Positions 15,751-24,299 of a DNA stretch of 35,830 bases are shown here, in pieces (the first letter of the stretch is position 1; the number at the start of each line of letters is the position of its first letter). A model generated the notes under the pieces. That model saw nothing but the letters and a program-made list of their open reading frames with translations, was not told where the DNA came from and did not search any database. A program made the translations under genes and the position numbers. Source of the DNA: Streptomyces durocortorensis (GTDB taxonomy: Bacteria; Actinomycetota; Actinomycetes; Streptomycetales; Streptomycetaceae); contig NZ_JAFEUF010000053.1 in assembly GCF_016901035.1 (NCBI RefSeq), forward strand, positions 1 to 35,830, written 5' to 3'.

Positions 15751-15784
15751 CCCGATATCCCGGAGAGCCCGACATCCCGGAGAG
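15751..15784 (+). repeat. 17-bp tandem duplication before the cyclase gene
   Basis: CCCGATATCCCGGAGAG (15751-15767) is followed directly by CCCGACATCCCGGAGAG (15768-15784), with one base different. Each copy contains a GGAG. The second runs into the GAAGGA ribosome site that serves the ATG at 15796. The duplication may alter translation start efficiency. Confidence 0.75.
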
Positions 15785-15795
15785 AAGGACCCCTG

Positions 15796-18700
15796 ATGAA
15801 CTGCCTCTCGTGCCAGCAGGACCTGCCGCCGACGGCCCGGTTCTGCTCGTCCTGCGGGACGCCGTGCGCGACCGCCGAGACCGCCGCGGCTGCCACCGCC
15901 GTCGCGGTCACCGGGGCCCGACCGGCCGCCGCCGCTCCCCCTCCCGGTGACGAACGCAAGCCGGTGACCGTGCTGTTCTGCGATCTCGTCGGGTCCACCG
16001 CCCTGTCGGGCGTGCTCGACCCGGAGGCGCTGCGCACCGTGACCCTGCGGTACTTCGAGGCGATGAGCGCGGAGATCGTGGCGCGAGGCGGTACCCCGGA
16101 GAAGTTCATCGGGGACGCGGTGATGGCGGTGTTCGGCGTGCCGGTGGTCCGGGACGACGACGCCCGCCGGGCGCTGGCGGCGGCGCTCGGGATGCGTCGG
16201 GCGCTGGACCGGCTGAACGAGGAGCTGACGGCCACCCTCGGCATCGAGCTGGCCATCCGGATCGGCGTCAACACCGGTCAGGTGGTGGCGGGTTCAGACC
16301 GTACCGCCCGCCAGGCCCTGGTCTCCGGGGAGACCGTCAACATCGCCGCCCGGCTGGAGCAGAACGCGGGCCGGGGCGAGATCCTGATCGGTCCGGGGAC
16401 GCTGCTCGCCGCCGGTCCGACCGTGAACGCCGAACCCACCGGCCCCTTGCGGCTGAAGGGCAAGCGGGACAGCGTCGAGGCCTACCGGCTGGTCGCGCTG
16501 GGCGCGGACGACCCCGAGCTGCTGCGCCGCTTCGACGTCCCCTTCGTCGGGCGGGACACCGAGCTGCGCGCGCTGGACGCCGCACTGGAGCGCGCGGTGC
16601 GCGAGGGCGCGGCCGGACTGCTGCGGGTCACCGGGGAGGCGGGGATCGGGAAGACCCGGCTGGTGCGGGAGTGGCTGGCGGGGCGTTCGGCATCCCCGGG
16701 GTTCGTGTACGGCGCGGGGCGGTGCCGCAGTTACGGGGACCACGGCACGCTCGCGCCGCTGGCCGACGCGGTGCGTTCCCTGCTGGCCGCGACGGACCCC
16801 GCCGAAGGCGCGCCGGAGGCTGCCGACGGACTGGCGGTCGACGACGCGATGGCTCTGCTCTCCGGGGGCCTGCTGAGCGACGGTACGCCGAACGCGCCCT
16901 TCGAGGACATGTGCGCGGCCCTGACGACGGTCCTGGAACGGGTGGCCCTCGTCCGCCCGGTCGTCCTGGTGCTGGACGACTGGCACGCGGCGGCCCCGCT
17001 GCTGGTCCGCACGGTGCACCGGCTGACGGACGGCTCGGGGCGCGCGGGCGGGCTGGTGCTCTGCGCGGGGCGGCCGGACGGGCCTGGCGAGGACGACGAA
17101 CCGGCCGCTGATACGGGTCCGTTGCTCCAGCTGACGGGGTTGCCGTACGAGGAGGCGGCCCGGCTCGCCGCCGTTCTCGCCGGGCCCGAGGACGGGCACT
17201 CCGACAGCTCCCGGCCCGCCGGGGACACGCCCCCCGGCAACGATCTGCTCCTGGCGCGGGCCGGGGGCAACCCGCTCTACCTGGAACAGCTCATGGTCGG
17301 TGACCGGACGGACGCCGGGGGCGGGGCGGCCGCCGAGGAGTTGCCGCCCACGCTCCAGGCCCTGCTGGGCGCGCGTATCGGTGCGCTGGCCCGGGTGGAG
17401 CGCGATGTGGTCGACCTGGCCGCCGTGATCGGCCGGGAGTTCACCGCACCGGAACTGGTCCGGCTCCAGCTGTCCGTACGGGCCGCGGAGGGCCTCGGGA
17501 GCACCGCGCAACGGCGGCTCGCGGACGAGGCGTTGGAGGCGCTGGCCCGCCGCCGACTGGTCGAGTCGGGCTCCCCGGGAGACCGTGCGGAGGAGGCTGC
17601 CTACCGGTTCAGCAGCGGGCTGGTGCACGAGGTCGCGTACGCCTCACTGTCCAAGCGGGCCAAGGCCGACCGCCACACGTGGGCGGCCGAGCTGCCCAGT
17701 GTTCTGCGCAGCGGCGACGGTGCGGTCGGCGGCCACCTGGAGCGCGCCTACCGCTACCGGACCGAGCTGGGCCTGCTGGACGACTCGGCCCGGCGGCTGC
17801 GTGACCGGGCCGCCGCCTCGCTGGGCCGGGCCGGAGCGCAGGCCGCCGCCCGGTCCGACCTCCACTGGGCGCACGGCCTGCTGGAGCGGGCGGTGGACCT
17901 GTGCCCCGGCGACCCGGCGGCGACGCGGCGGCTCGGAGAGGTGCGAGTGGCGCTCGGCCGGGCCGCCGAGGGGGCGGAACAGCTGCGCCGGGTACGGGAC
18001 ATGTCGGCCGATCCGGTGGAGTCCGCGCACGCCCGCCTGGCGCTCGCGGTCCTGGACCCGGGCGGCCCGGGCCCCGGCCCCGCCGCAGTGGCCCGTACCG
18101 TGCTCCCGGTGTTCGAGGCGGCCGGGGACTCGGTGGGCCGGGCGCGGGCCCATCTGCGGCTCGCCCAGCAGTTCCAGCGGTCCGGCCGGCACGAGGAGGC
18201 GGAGCGGGACCAGGCGCGGGCCCTGGAGCACGCGGTGCTGGCCGGTGCGGAGCCGGAACGGGCCGGGGCGCTCGGCGCCATCGGCATCTCCCTGTGGCGC
18301 GGGCCGGTCCCGGTGCCCGCCGCGGTGATCCGCTGCCGGACCCTGCTGGCCACGCACGGCGCGGGCCGCCCCACGGTCCGGGTCACACTCAACTGCCCCT
18401 TGGCGGTGCTGTACGCACTCCAGGACGCGGCCGAGGAGGCGTACGGCTGCCTGGCCGAGGCGGAGCGGCTGGCCGGGAAGCTGGGATTCGCCGAGGCGGA
18501 GGTCTTCCTGCCGATGTTCCGGGCGACGGTGGAGGCGCTGTCCGGCCGGAACGCCGCCGCGCTGGACCTGCTCGGCCGGGCGGACGCGGCGGCCCGGCGC
18601 ACGGGGGCGGCCGGGATGCGGACGGCGGTGGCGCTGGACGCGGCCCGCCTGGAGCTGGACGAGAGCCGGGAGGACCGGGCGGCCGCGTGGCTGGCGGGCG

Positions 18701-19038
18701 TCGGCGACGCGTCGGGGCTGAGCCGGGCGGACGCGGTGGACCTGGCGGGCCTGCGGGCCCGGCTGACGGCTCGGGACCGGCCCGAGGAGGCGGCCGGGTA
18801 CGCGGAGCAGGCGGTGCGGGCCTCTCTGCTCACCGATTCCCCGCTGGTGCAGGCGACGGCCGAGCTGGACCGGGCGCACACGCTCGCCGCCCTGGGCAGG
18901 CTGCCCGAGGCCGGGGACTCGGCCCGGTCGGCCGGGACGCACTTCACGGGCAAAGGGCATCTGCCGGGGGCGCGCCGGGTCTCCGGGTTCCTCGCCCGCC
19001 CGCCCCGGCCGATGGCCACGACGAGCGAGAGGAGCTGA
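15796..19038 (+). CDS. Zinc-ribbon / class III nucleotide cyclase / AAA ATPase / TPR signalling protein (1080 aa)
   Basis: The N-terminus has two CxxC pairs (NCLSCQQ and FCSSCGTPC) forming a zinc ribbon. A class III adenylate/guanylate cyclase domain follows (about residues 53-230) with both metal-binding aspartates, Asp63 (LFCDLVGST) and Asp107 (FIGDAVMAVFG), and the transition-state pair in VNIAARLEQ. It therefore looks catalytically intact. A STAND/AAA ATPase begins at VGRDTELRAL with Walker A GEAGIGKT (about 280-287). The last 450 residues are Ala-rich, TPR-like helices. There are no membrane segments. GAAGGA 6 nt upstream supports the ATG at 15796. It lies between the hairpin and the protease gene, 3 nt from the latter, so it is in the radical-SAM operon. 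It may sense peptide or partner proteins and make a cyclic nucleotide. Such proteins also occur as free-standing regulators. Confidence 0.9.
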   Translation: MNCLSCQQDLPPTARFCSSCGTPCATAETAAAATAVAVTGARPAAAAPPPGDERKPVTVLFCDLVGSTALSGVLDPEALRTVTLRYFEAMSAEIVARGGTPEKFIGDAVMAVFGVPVVRDDDARRALAAALGMRRALDRLNEELTATLGIELAIRIGVNTGQVVAGSDRTARQALVSGETVNIAARLEQNAGRGEILIGPGTLLAAGPTVNAEPTGPLRLKGKRDSVEAYRLVALGADDPELLRRFDVPFVGRDTELRALDAALERAVREGAAGLLRVTGEAGIGKTRLVREWLAGRSASPGFVYGAGRCRSYGDHGTLAPLADAVRSLLAATDPAEGAPEAADGLAVDDAMALLSGGLLSDGTPNAPFEDMCAALTTVLERVALVRPVVLVLDDWHAAAPLLVRTVHRLTDGSGRAGGLVLCAGRPDGPGEDDEPAADTGPLLQLTGLPYEEAARLAAVLAGPEDGHSDSSRPAGDTPPGNDLLLARAGGNPLYLEQLMVGDRTDAGGGAAAEELPPTLQALLGARIGALARVERDVVDLAAVIGREFTAPELVRLQLSVRAAEGLGSTAQRRLADEALEALARRRLVESGSPGDRAEEAAYRFSSGLVHEVAYASLSKRAKADRHTWAAELPSVLRSGDGAVGGHLERAYRYRTELGLLDDSARRLRDRAAASLGRAGAQAAARSDLHWAHGLLERAVDLCPGDPAATRRLGEVRVALGRAAEGAEQLRRVRDMSADPVESAHARLALAVLDPGGPGPGPAAVARTVLPVFEAAGDSVGRARAHLRLAQQFQRSGRHEEAERDQARALEHAVLAGAEPERAGALGAIGISLWRGPVPVPAAVIRCRTLLATHGAGRPTVRVTLNCPLAVLYALQDAAEEAYGCLAEAERLAGKLGFAEAEVFLPMFRATVEALSGRNAAALDLLGRADAAARRTGAAGMRTAVALDAARLELDESREDRAAAWLAGVGDASGLSRADAVDLAGLRARLTARDRPEEAAGYAEQAVRASLLTDSPLVQATAELDRAHTLAALGRLPEAGDSARSAGTHFTGKGHLPGARRVSGFLARPPRPMATTSERS

Positions 19039-19041
19039 CCG

Positions 19042-19941
19042 ATGACGACCACGGAACCAAGACGCGCGGGGCCCCGCACAGGCCCGGGCCAGGGCCTGAC
19101 CTGGAGTCTGCGCGGGCGCGGCCCCGACGACGTACCGGTGCTGGCCGACGCCGGGCCGCCGCTCGGCCGCCCCGCCGGGCCCGCCACCGGACGCGGCGTC
19201 CGCGTGTGCGTCGTGGACTCGGGTGTGGAGCGGGACCATCCGCTGGTCGGCACGCCGGCCGGTTCCTGGGTGGTGGTCAAGGACGGGGAGAGCGGCGAGA
19301 TCACGGTCGAGCCGACGACCACCGGCGACACCTGCGGGCACGGCACCGCGTGCGCGGGCATCATCCGCCGGACGGCCCCGGAGTGCGAGATCCACAGTGT
19401 GCGGGTGCTCGGGGAACGGTTCTCCGGCACCGGCGACATCCTGATGGCGGGTCTGCGCTGGGCGGTGGAGCAGCGCTTCGACGTGGTCAACCTCAGCCTG
19501 TCGACGACCCGCACCCGGTTCGCGCAGGAGCTGCACAGCCTGGCGGACAGCGCCTACTTCGCCCGTACGGTGATCGTCGCCTCGGCGCACAACACCCCGG
19601 TGGAGAGCTTCCCCTGGCGGTTCGCCTCCGTGATCTCGGTGGGCAGCCACCAGGAGGACGACCCCGAACTGCACCTGTACAACCCAGACCCGCCGGTGGA
19701 GTTCTTCGGGCCCGGCCAGAACGTGACCGTGCCGTGGCTGGGCGGCCGGACGATCCGCACCACGGGGAACAGCTTCGCCACGCCGTACGTCGCCGGGCTC
19801 TGCGCCCGCGTGCTGTCCGCGCATCCGCGGATGACGGCCTTCCAGCTCAAGAACGCCCTCTATCTGTCCGCGGCCAACGTGCGTCACGCGCCGCGTCCTT
19901 CCACTGCGGCAGGAGATATCCGTGATGACTCCGAGAACTGA
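19042..19941 (+). CDS. Cytoplasmic subtilisin-like (S8) serine protease (299 aa)
   Basis: The catalytic triad is complete: Asp59 (VCVVDSGVERDHP), His100 (CGHGTACAGI) and Ser244 (TGNSFATPYVAG). Asn in VASAHNTP is at the oxyanion-hole position. There is no signal peptide, no propeptide of the usual secreted type and no membrane anchor, so it should act inside the cell. That suits removal of a RiPP leader or processing of a signalling partner rather than secreted digestion. GAGAGGAG 7 nt before the ATG gives a good start. It is 3 nt after the cyclase gene and overlaps the GAF gene by 17 nt. Candidate substrates are the twin precursors, whose linkers differ but lie between an identical leader and an identical C-terminal segment. 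This last link is inferred. Confidence 0.9.
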   Translation: MTTTEPRRAGPRTGPGQGLTWSLRGRGPDDVPVLADAGPPLGRPAGPATGRGVRVCVVDSGVERDHPLVGTPAGSWVVVKDGESGEITVEPTTTGDTCGHGTACAGIIRRTAPECEIHSVRVLGERFSGTGDILMAGLRWAVEQRFDVVNLSLSTTRTRFAQELHSLADSAYFARTVIVASAHNTPVESFPWRFASVISVGSHQEDDPELHLYNPDPPVEFFGPGQNVTVPWLGGRTIRTTGNSFATPYVAGLCARVLSAHPRMTAFQLKNALYLSAANVRHAPRPSTAAGDIRDDSEN

Positions 19942-20533
19942 TTCCGCCCCGCTCCCCTCCCCCGTCACCGACGCGCCGCGCAGCGAGCTGCTCCAGTCGG
20001 TCGTCGATGTGGCCCGTGCGATCTTCGGGGCCGAGGCCAGTTCGGTGTTCCTGCTCGACGAGGAGGCGGACGAGCTGGTCTTCCAGGCCGTGTCCGGGAA
20101 GGGCGAGGAGTTCCTGGTCGGCCGCCGGTTCCCCGCCGGGCGCGGGATCGCCGGGTGGGTGGCGACCTCCGGCGAACCGATGGTGGTCGACGACCTGAGC
20201 GCCGATCCGTCCTTCGACCGTTCGCTGGCCGAGTCGACCGCGTACGTACCGAACGCTCTGATGGCGGCCCCGCTCATCAGCGATGCCCGGATCCTCGGGG
20301 TCCTGGAGGTGCTGGACCCCTCCCCGCAGGCCCGGTCGGGGGTGCGGGAACTGGACCTGCTCGCGATGTTCGCCCGGCAGGCCGCCGCCGCGCTGCGGGT
20401 GATCGCCCCGGAGCGGGTGGTGGAGGCCGAACCGCGCACGGTCTTCGACGGGCACGCGCTGGCGGGCGCGCAACGCGAGGACGCGCTGCGACTGCTGGGT
20501 AGCCTGGAGCGACTGCTGCGGGGCGTCGGCTGA
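19925..20533 (+). CDS. GAF-domain protein (202 aa)
   Basis: This is a single GAF sensory domain (about residues 20-160), with SSVFLLDEEADELVFQAVSG, GRGIAGWVATSGEPMVVDD and a closing LLAMFARQAAAALRVI helix. No output domain follows; only a short C-terminal helix remains. GAF domains bind cyclic nucleotides, haem or other small ligands, so it could read the product of the cyclase encoded two genes upstream, though that pairing is only inferred. AGGAGA at 19911-19916 is 8 nt before the ATG at 19925, which I prefer over an overlapping GTG at 19922. It is the last gene of the rightward operon; about 150 nt without an obvious terminator follow. Confidence 0.88.
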   Translation: MTPRTDSAPLPSPVTDAPRSELLQSVVDVARAIFGAEASSVFLLDEEADELVFQAVSGKGEEFLVGRRFPAGRGIAGWVATSGEPMVVDDLSADPSFDRSLAESTAYVPNALMAAPLISDARILGVLEVLDPSPQARSGVRELDLLAMFARQAAAALRVIAPERVVEAEPRTVFDGHALAGAQREDALRLLGSLERLLRGVG

Positions 20534-20681
20534 GACAGCCTCCGCACCGGGTCGTGCAGCCCCGTAAGGGGGTCGTGCCACCCCGGCCTCCGTGCAGGGG
20601 CCGCGGCCACCTCCGTACGGGAGTAGCCACGAGCCCGGCGGGCAGGAGCGGGGGCGTCGGCACAAGGGAAGGACACGCACC

Positions 20682-21470
20682 ATGAAGCTCGCTTTCTCCA
20701 CCCTCGGAGTGCCGGGGACGCCGGTCGCCGAGGTCGTCCGGCTCGCCGCCGGGAACGGCTACCAGGGGGTGGAGCTGCGCGTCCACCCCGAGGAGCCGGT
20801 GCACCTGGGGCTCTCGTCGCTGGAACGGGCCGATGTGGTCGAGGCGTTCAAGGCCGGCGGGGTGGAGATCCTGGCCCTCGCCGGGTACGTGCAGGTGGCC
20901 GCCGAGGGCGACGACGAGCCGGTCCTCACGGAGCTGTCCGAGCTGGTGAAGCTCGCCCGGGACCTGGGCGCGTCCTACGTCCGGGTCTTCCCCGGCGGCG
21001 GCGACCAGGAGCAGGCGGAGGCCGACGCGACGGCTGCCCGGCGGCTCGGCGCGGCCGCCCCGGCCGCCGCCGACATGGGCGTGAGCATCCTGCTGGAGAC
21101 CCATGACTCGCACCGGGCGGGCCTGGACGCCGCCCGGGTCGTCGCGACGGTCGGGCACCCCCGGGTCGGTGCGATCTGGGACGTGCTGCACACCTGGCTC
21201 GCCGGTGAGGAGCCGGCCGCCAGTCAGGCGGTGCTCGCCCCGCACCTGGGATACGTGCAGGTGAAGGACGTCGCGTCGGCGGACGACCTGACCCCGCTGG
21301 CGCTGGGGGCCGGGGTGCTTCCGCTGGCGGAGTGCCTGGACGGGTCGGGTCCGGAGACGTGGGTGTGCTGGGAGTACGAGAAGCGCTGGCACCCCGGGGC
21401 GGCGGAGCTGCCGGGGCTGCTGGGTGCCGGGCGCGAGTACCTGCTGCGGCTCGGAGCGCCGAAGCAGTAG
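20682..21470 (+). CDS. TIM-barrel sugar-phosphate isomerase/epimerase-like protein (262 aa)
   Basis: It belongs to the xylose-isomerase-like AP_endonuc_2 superfamily. Conserved metal and catalytic positions are visible: Glu in VSILLETHDSH, Asp and His in AIWDVLHTW, Lys-Asp in YVQVKDV and Glu in CWEYEKRW. The length is typical of single-domain isomerase/epimerases. AAGGGAAGGA upstream of the ATG at 20682 supports the start; an in-frame ATG 90 nt earlier lacks one. Its substrate cannot be read from sequence. It is 148 nt after the GAF gene and lies before a glycosidase gene with its own promoter, so it is probably a separate transcript related to sugar use rather than peptide synthesis. Confidence 0.88.
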   Translation: MKLAFSTLGVPGTPVAEVVRLAAGNGYQGVELRVHPEEPVHLGLSSLERADVVEAFKAGGVEILALAGYVQVAAEGDDEPVLTELSELVKLARDLGASYVRVFPGGGDQEQAEADATAARRLGAAAPAAADMGVSILLETHDSHRAGLDAARVVATVGHPRVGAIWDVLHTWLAGEEPAASQAVLAPHLGYVQVKDVASADDLTPLALGAGVLPLAECLDGSGPETWVCWEYEKRWHPGAAELPGLLGAGREYLLRLGAPKQ

Positions 21471-21559
21471 CCATTGCCGTAGCTGTATCGGTGGGGAAGC
21501 GCGTCAGCGGCCCCCTCCACCCGTTCGCGTACGGGTCGTGACGCGGGCGGCCCGGACTC

Positions 21560-21610
21560 TTGACCGGAAGTTACTTTCCCTATAAGCGTACTTCCTTGGA
21601 AGTTTCTTTC
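21560..21610 (+). promoter_or_regulatory. Promoter and paired operators of the GH3 gene
   Basis: A -35-like TTGACC (21560-21565) and a -10-like TATAAG (21581-21586) are 15 nt apart. GGAAGTTACTTTC (21566) and GGAAGTTTCTTTC (21598) form a direct repeat 32 nt apart. ACTTCCTTGGAAGT (21590-21603) is a perfect palindrome with a 2-nt centre. A repressor bound here would cover the -10 and start site. The AT-rich patch stands out from its surroundings. Sugar-responsive repression is inferred. Confidence 0.65.
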
Positions 21611-21629
21611 ACCCCGGGAAGGAGCTCAC

Positions 21630-23465
21630 GTGCCCCACCGCACCTCAAGACGCACCCTCCTCACCGCCACTGCCGCCGCCACGGCGGCCGCGGCGACCGG
21701 CGCCCTCGCCGCCGCCCCCTCCGTCGCATCCGCGCACTCCACGAACGCCTCCACCGACCGCCGGCTGCGGCAGATCATCGCCGGGATGAGCCTGGAGGAG
21801 AAGGTCGGCCAGCTCTTCGTGATGCGGGTCTACGGGCACTCCGCCACCGAGCCCGACCAGGCCGACATCGACGCGAACCTCAAGGAGATCGGGGTCCGTA
21901 CGGGCGCCGAGCTGATCTCCACGTACCACGTCGGCGGGATCATCTACTTCACCTGGGCGCGCAACACCCGCGACCCGCACCAGATCGCCGACCTCTCCAA
22001 CGGCCTCCAGCGCGCCGCGCTCGCCGGGCGTCCCCGGGTGCCGCTGCTCGTCTCCACCGACCAGGAGCACGGCATCGTCTGCCGGGTCGGCGAACCCGCC
22101 ACGCTGCTGCCGGGCGCGATGGCCCTCGGCGCGGGCGGCTCGCGCTCCGACACCCGGCGGGCGGCCTGGATCGCGGGCGCCGAGCTGGCCGCGCTCGGCA
22201 TCAACCAGAACTACGCGCCGGACGCCGACGTCAACGTCAACCCGGCCAACCCCGTCATCGGCGTACGGTCCTTCGGCTCCGACCCCGACGCGGTGGCCGA
22301 CCTGGTCGCGGCGCAGGTGAAGGGCTATCAGGGCGCGGGGGTCGCGTCGACCGCCAAGCACTTCCCCGGCCACGGCGACACGAACACCGACAGCCACACC
22401 GGCCTGCCCGTCATCAACCACACCCGCGCCCAGTGGGAGGAGCTGGACGCCCCGCCGTTCCGCGCCGCGATCCGGGCCCGTATCGACTCGATCATGACCG
22501 CGCACATCGTGGTCCCCGCCCTCGACCCGTCCGAGGACCCGGCCACGCTCTCCCGGCCCATCCTCACCGGCATCCTCCGCGAGGAGCTGGGCTACGACGG
22601 GGTGGTGGTCACCGACTCGCTCGGCATGGAGGGGGTGCGCACGAAGTACGGCGACGACCGGGTGCCGGTCCTCGCCCTGCTGGCGGGCGTGGACCAGCTG
22701 CTGAACCCGCCGAATCTCTCCGTGGCCTGGAACGCGGTGCTGGAGGCGGTCCGGGGCGGCGAGATCAGCGAGGCGCGGATCGATGAATCGATCCTGCGGA
22801 TCCTGCGGCTGAAGAGCGGTCTCGGCCTGTTCCGGGATCCGTTCGTCGGTCACCGGAACGTCGAGCGTACGGTCGGCAGCCGCGCCCACCGGGCCGCCGC
22901 CGACCGGATCGCCGAGCGCACGACGACCCTGCTCGCCGATCCGGGCTCGCTGCTGCCGCTCTCCCGGCGCAGCCACCGGAACCTGCTGGTGGTGGGGGCC
23001 GATCCGGCATCCCCCTCCGGGACGACGGGCCCGCCGACCGGCACCCTGGCCCAGGCCTTCGGCGAACTGGGCTTCACCGCACGGGCGTTGTCCACCGGTA
23101 CGGCCCCGAACCAGGCGAAGATCGACGAGGCGGTCGCCGCCGCCGCGGGCAGGGACGCCGTGGTCGTGGCGACGTACAACGTCACGGCGGGCAGTTCGCA
23201 GCGCACCCTGGTGACCGCGCTCGTGGCGACCGGCGTCCCCGTCGTCACCGTCGCGATCCGCAACCCGTACGACATCGCCCACCTCACCGGGACCGGCGTC
23301 GCGGCGAGCCTCGCCTCGTACTCCTGGACCGATGTCGAACTGCGCGCCGCCGCCCGGGTGATCGCGGGCCGCGCCGAACCGGAGGGCACCCTGCCGGTCC
23401 CGGTGCAACGCGCGGACGACCCGACGCAGGTGCTGTACCCGGTGGGCCACGGACTGTCGTACTAG
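21630..23465 (+). CDS. Tat-exported glycoside hydrolase family 3 protein, NagZ-type (611 aa)
   Basis: A twin-arginine signal (TSRRTLLTATAA, then an Ala-rich segment ending SVASAHS) directs folded export. The GH3 N-domain has the NagZ signature KHFPGHGDTNTDSH (Lys243-His244, with the Asp-His pair acting as acid/base) and the nucleophile Asp329 in VVTDSLGM. A C-terminal GH3 domain follows (LLVVGADPAS onward). This pattern indicates a beta-N-acetylhexosaminidase acting outside the cell on chitin- or peptidoglycan-derived sugars. The GTG at 21630 has GGAAGGAG 5 nt upstream. Regulation by the operators in front is likely. Anomeric and sugar specificity are inferred from family motifs. Confidence 0.93.
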   Translation: MPHRTSRRTLLTATAAATAAAATGALAAAPSVASAHSTNASTDRRLRQIIAGMSLEEKVGQLFVMRVYGHSATEPDQADIDANLKEIGVRTGAELISTYHVGGIIYFTWARNTRDPHQIADLSNGLQRAALAGRPRVPLLVSTDQEHGIVCRVGEPATLLPGAMALGAGGSRSDTRRAAWIAGAELAALGINQNYAPDADVNVNPANPVIGVRSFGSDPDAVADLVAAQVKGYQGAGVASTAKHFPGHGDTNTDSHTGLPVINHTRAQWEELDAPPFRAAIRARIDSIMTAHIVVPALDPSEDPATLSRPILTGILREELGYDGVVVTDSLGMEGVRTKYGDDRVPVLALLAGVDQLLNPPNLSVAWNAVLEAVRGGEISEARIDESILRILRLKSGLGLFRDPFVGHRNVERTVGSRAHRAAADRIAERTTTLLADPGSLLPLSRRSHRNLLVVGADPASPSGTTGPPTGTLAQAFGELGFTARALSTGTAPNQAKIDEAVAAAAGRDAVVVATYNVTAGSSQRTLVTALVATGVPVVTVAIRNPYDIAHLTGTGVAASLASYSWTDVELRAAARVIAGRAEPEGTLPVPVQRADDPTQVLYPVGHGLSY

Positions 23466-23590
23466 CCCTACGGCGTCCGGACGGCCCGGGCATCCCGACA
23501 TCGGCGCAAAGCACCCCTGCACCTGGCGTGGCCCCGCTCCGGCGGGCCGCACCGGGTGTACGTCTCTACTGACGTATTGGGGGGTTTCTC

Positions 23591-24253
23591 ATGGATGAGC
23601 ACGTGTCCTCGGGGGCCCGGAGCCGGCGGCCCACCCCGTTACCGGCCCGGGTCGCCGTCCTGGCCGTGCCCGCCGCCGGCGTCGCGCTCCTGCTGGCGGC
23701 CTGCTCGGCCCCGGGCGGCGGAACGGCCACCGACGACCGGGGGCCCGCCCCCGCCCAGCCCGGCCCGTCACCGTACGGGGTGGTGTTCCTCGGGCCCGGG
23801 GACTGCAGTTCGCGGGGCCCCGTGATCCGGGAGGTGTTCTGCCGCAGCGAGAAGGCCGCGGCCACCGTCCTCGCCCGGCACCTCGGCACCCCGTCGTCGG
23901 GCCCCCCCGGCCCGGGCCCCCCCCACTTCGTCCTGCACGTCTCCGAGACGGGCACCGGGGCCCGTTCCCGGCTCACCACCGGTTACGCCTGCATGCGGAA
24001 CCTGGAGCCGCCGCATCCGGGCGACCCCGGGCAGGGCGGCGGCCCGCTGACCGTGGTCGGCGACTGCGTCACGGCCTCCCGCGCGGGCGAGGTCACGGAG
24101 ACCGCCTGCGCGGACGCGGGCGGCCGCGCCCCGCGCTACCGGGTGGAGTCGGCGGTGCGGCGGCGGGCGCAGTGCCCGGACGACACGGACCTGTTCGTCT
24201 CCCTGCGCGGAGAGAGGGCGGTGGGGTGCGCCCGCCGGTCGACCGGATGGTGA
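23591..24253 (+). CDS. LppU/SCO3897-like lipoprotein (220 aa)
   Basis: The N-terminus is a lipoprotein signal with lipobox LLAAC (Cys38). The mature part has two degenerate copies of a Cys-rich unit: GDC, then an internal Cys (VFCRSE), then a closing YACMR in the first; GDC, TACADA, RAQCPDDT and GCARR in the second. This resembles the LppU-like lipoproteins common in Streptomyces, from memory. It should sit on the outer face of the membrane, probably with disulfides. A G-rich ribosome site (GGGGGG) is 8 nt before the ATG. Two C-runs (C7 at 23902, C8 at 23917) encode a PPGPGPP stretch and are potential sequencing-error points. Function is unknown. Confidence 0.8.
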   Translation: MDEHVSSGARSRRPTPLPARVAVLAVPAAGVALLLAACSAPGGGTATDDRGPAPAQPGPSPYGVVFLGPGDCSSRGPVIREVFCRSEKAAATVLARHLGTPSSGPPGPGPPHFVLHVSETGTGARSRLTTGYACMRNLEPPHPGDPGQGGGPLTVVGDCVTASRAGEVTETACADAGGRAPRYRVESAVRRRAQCPDDTDLFVSLRGERAVGCARRSTGW

Positions 24254-24299
24254 CGGTGACCGACGGGCGCAGCCGACGTGGACGAGCCGCACGGACCTG

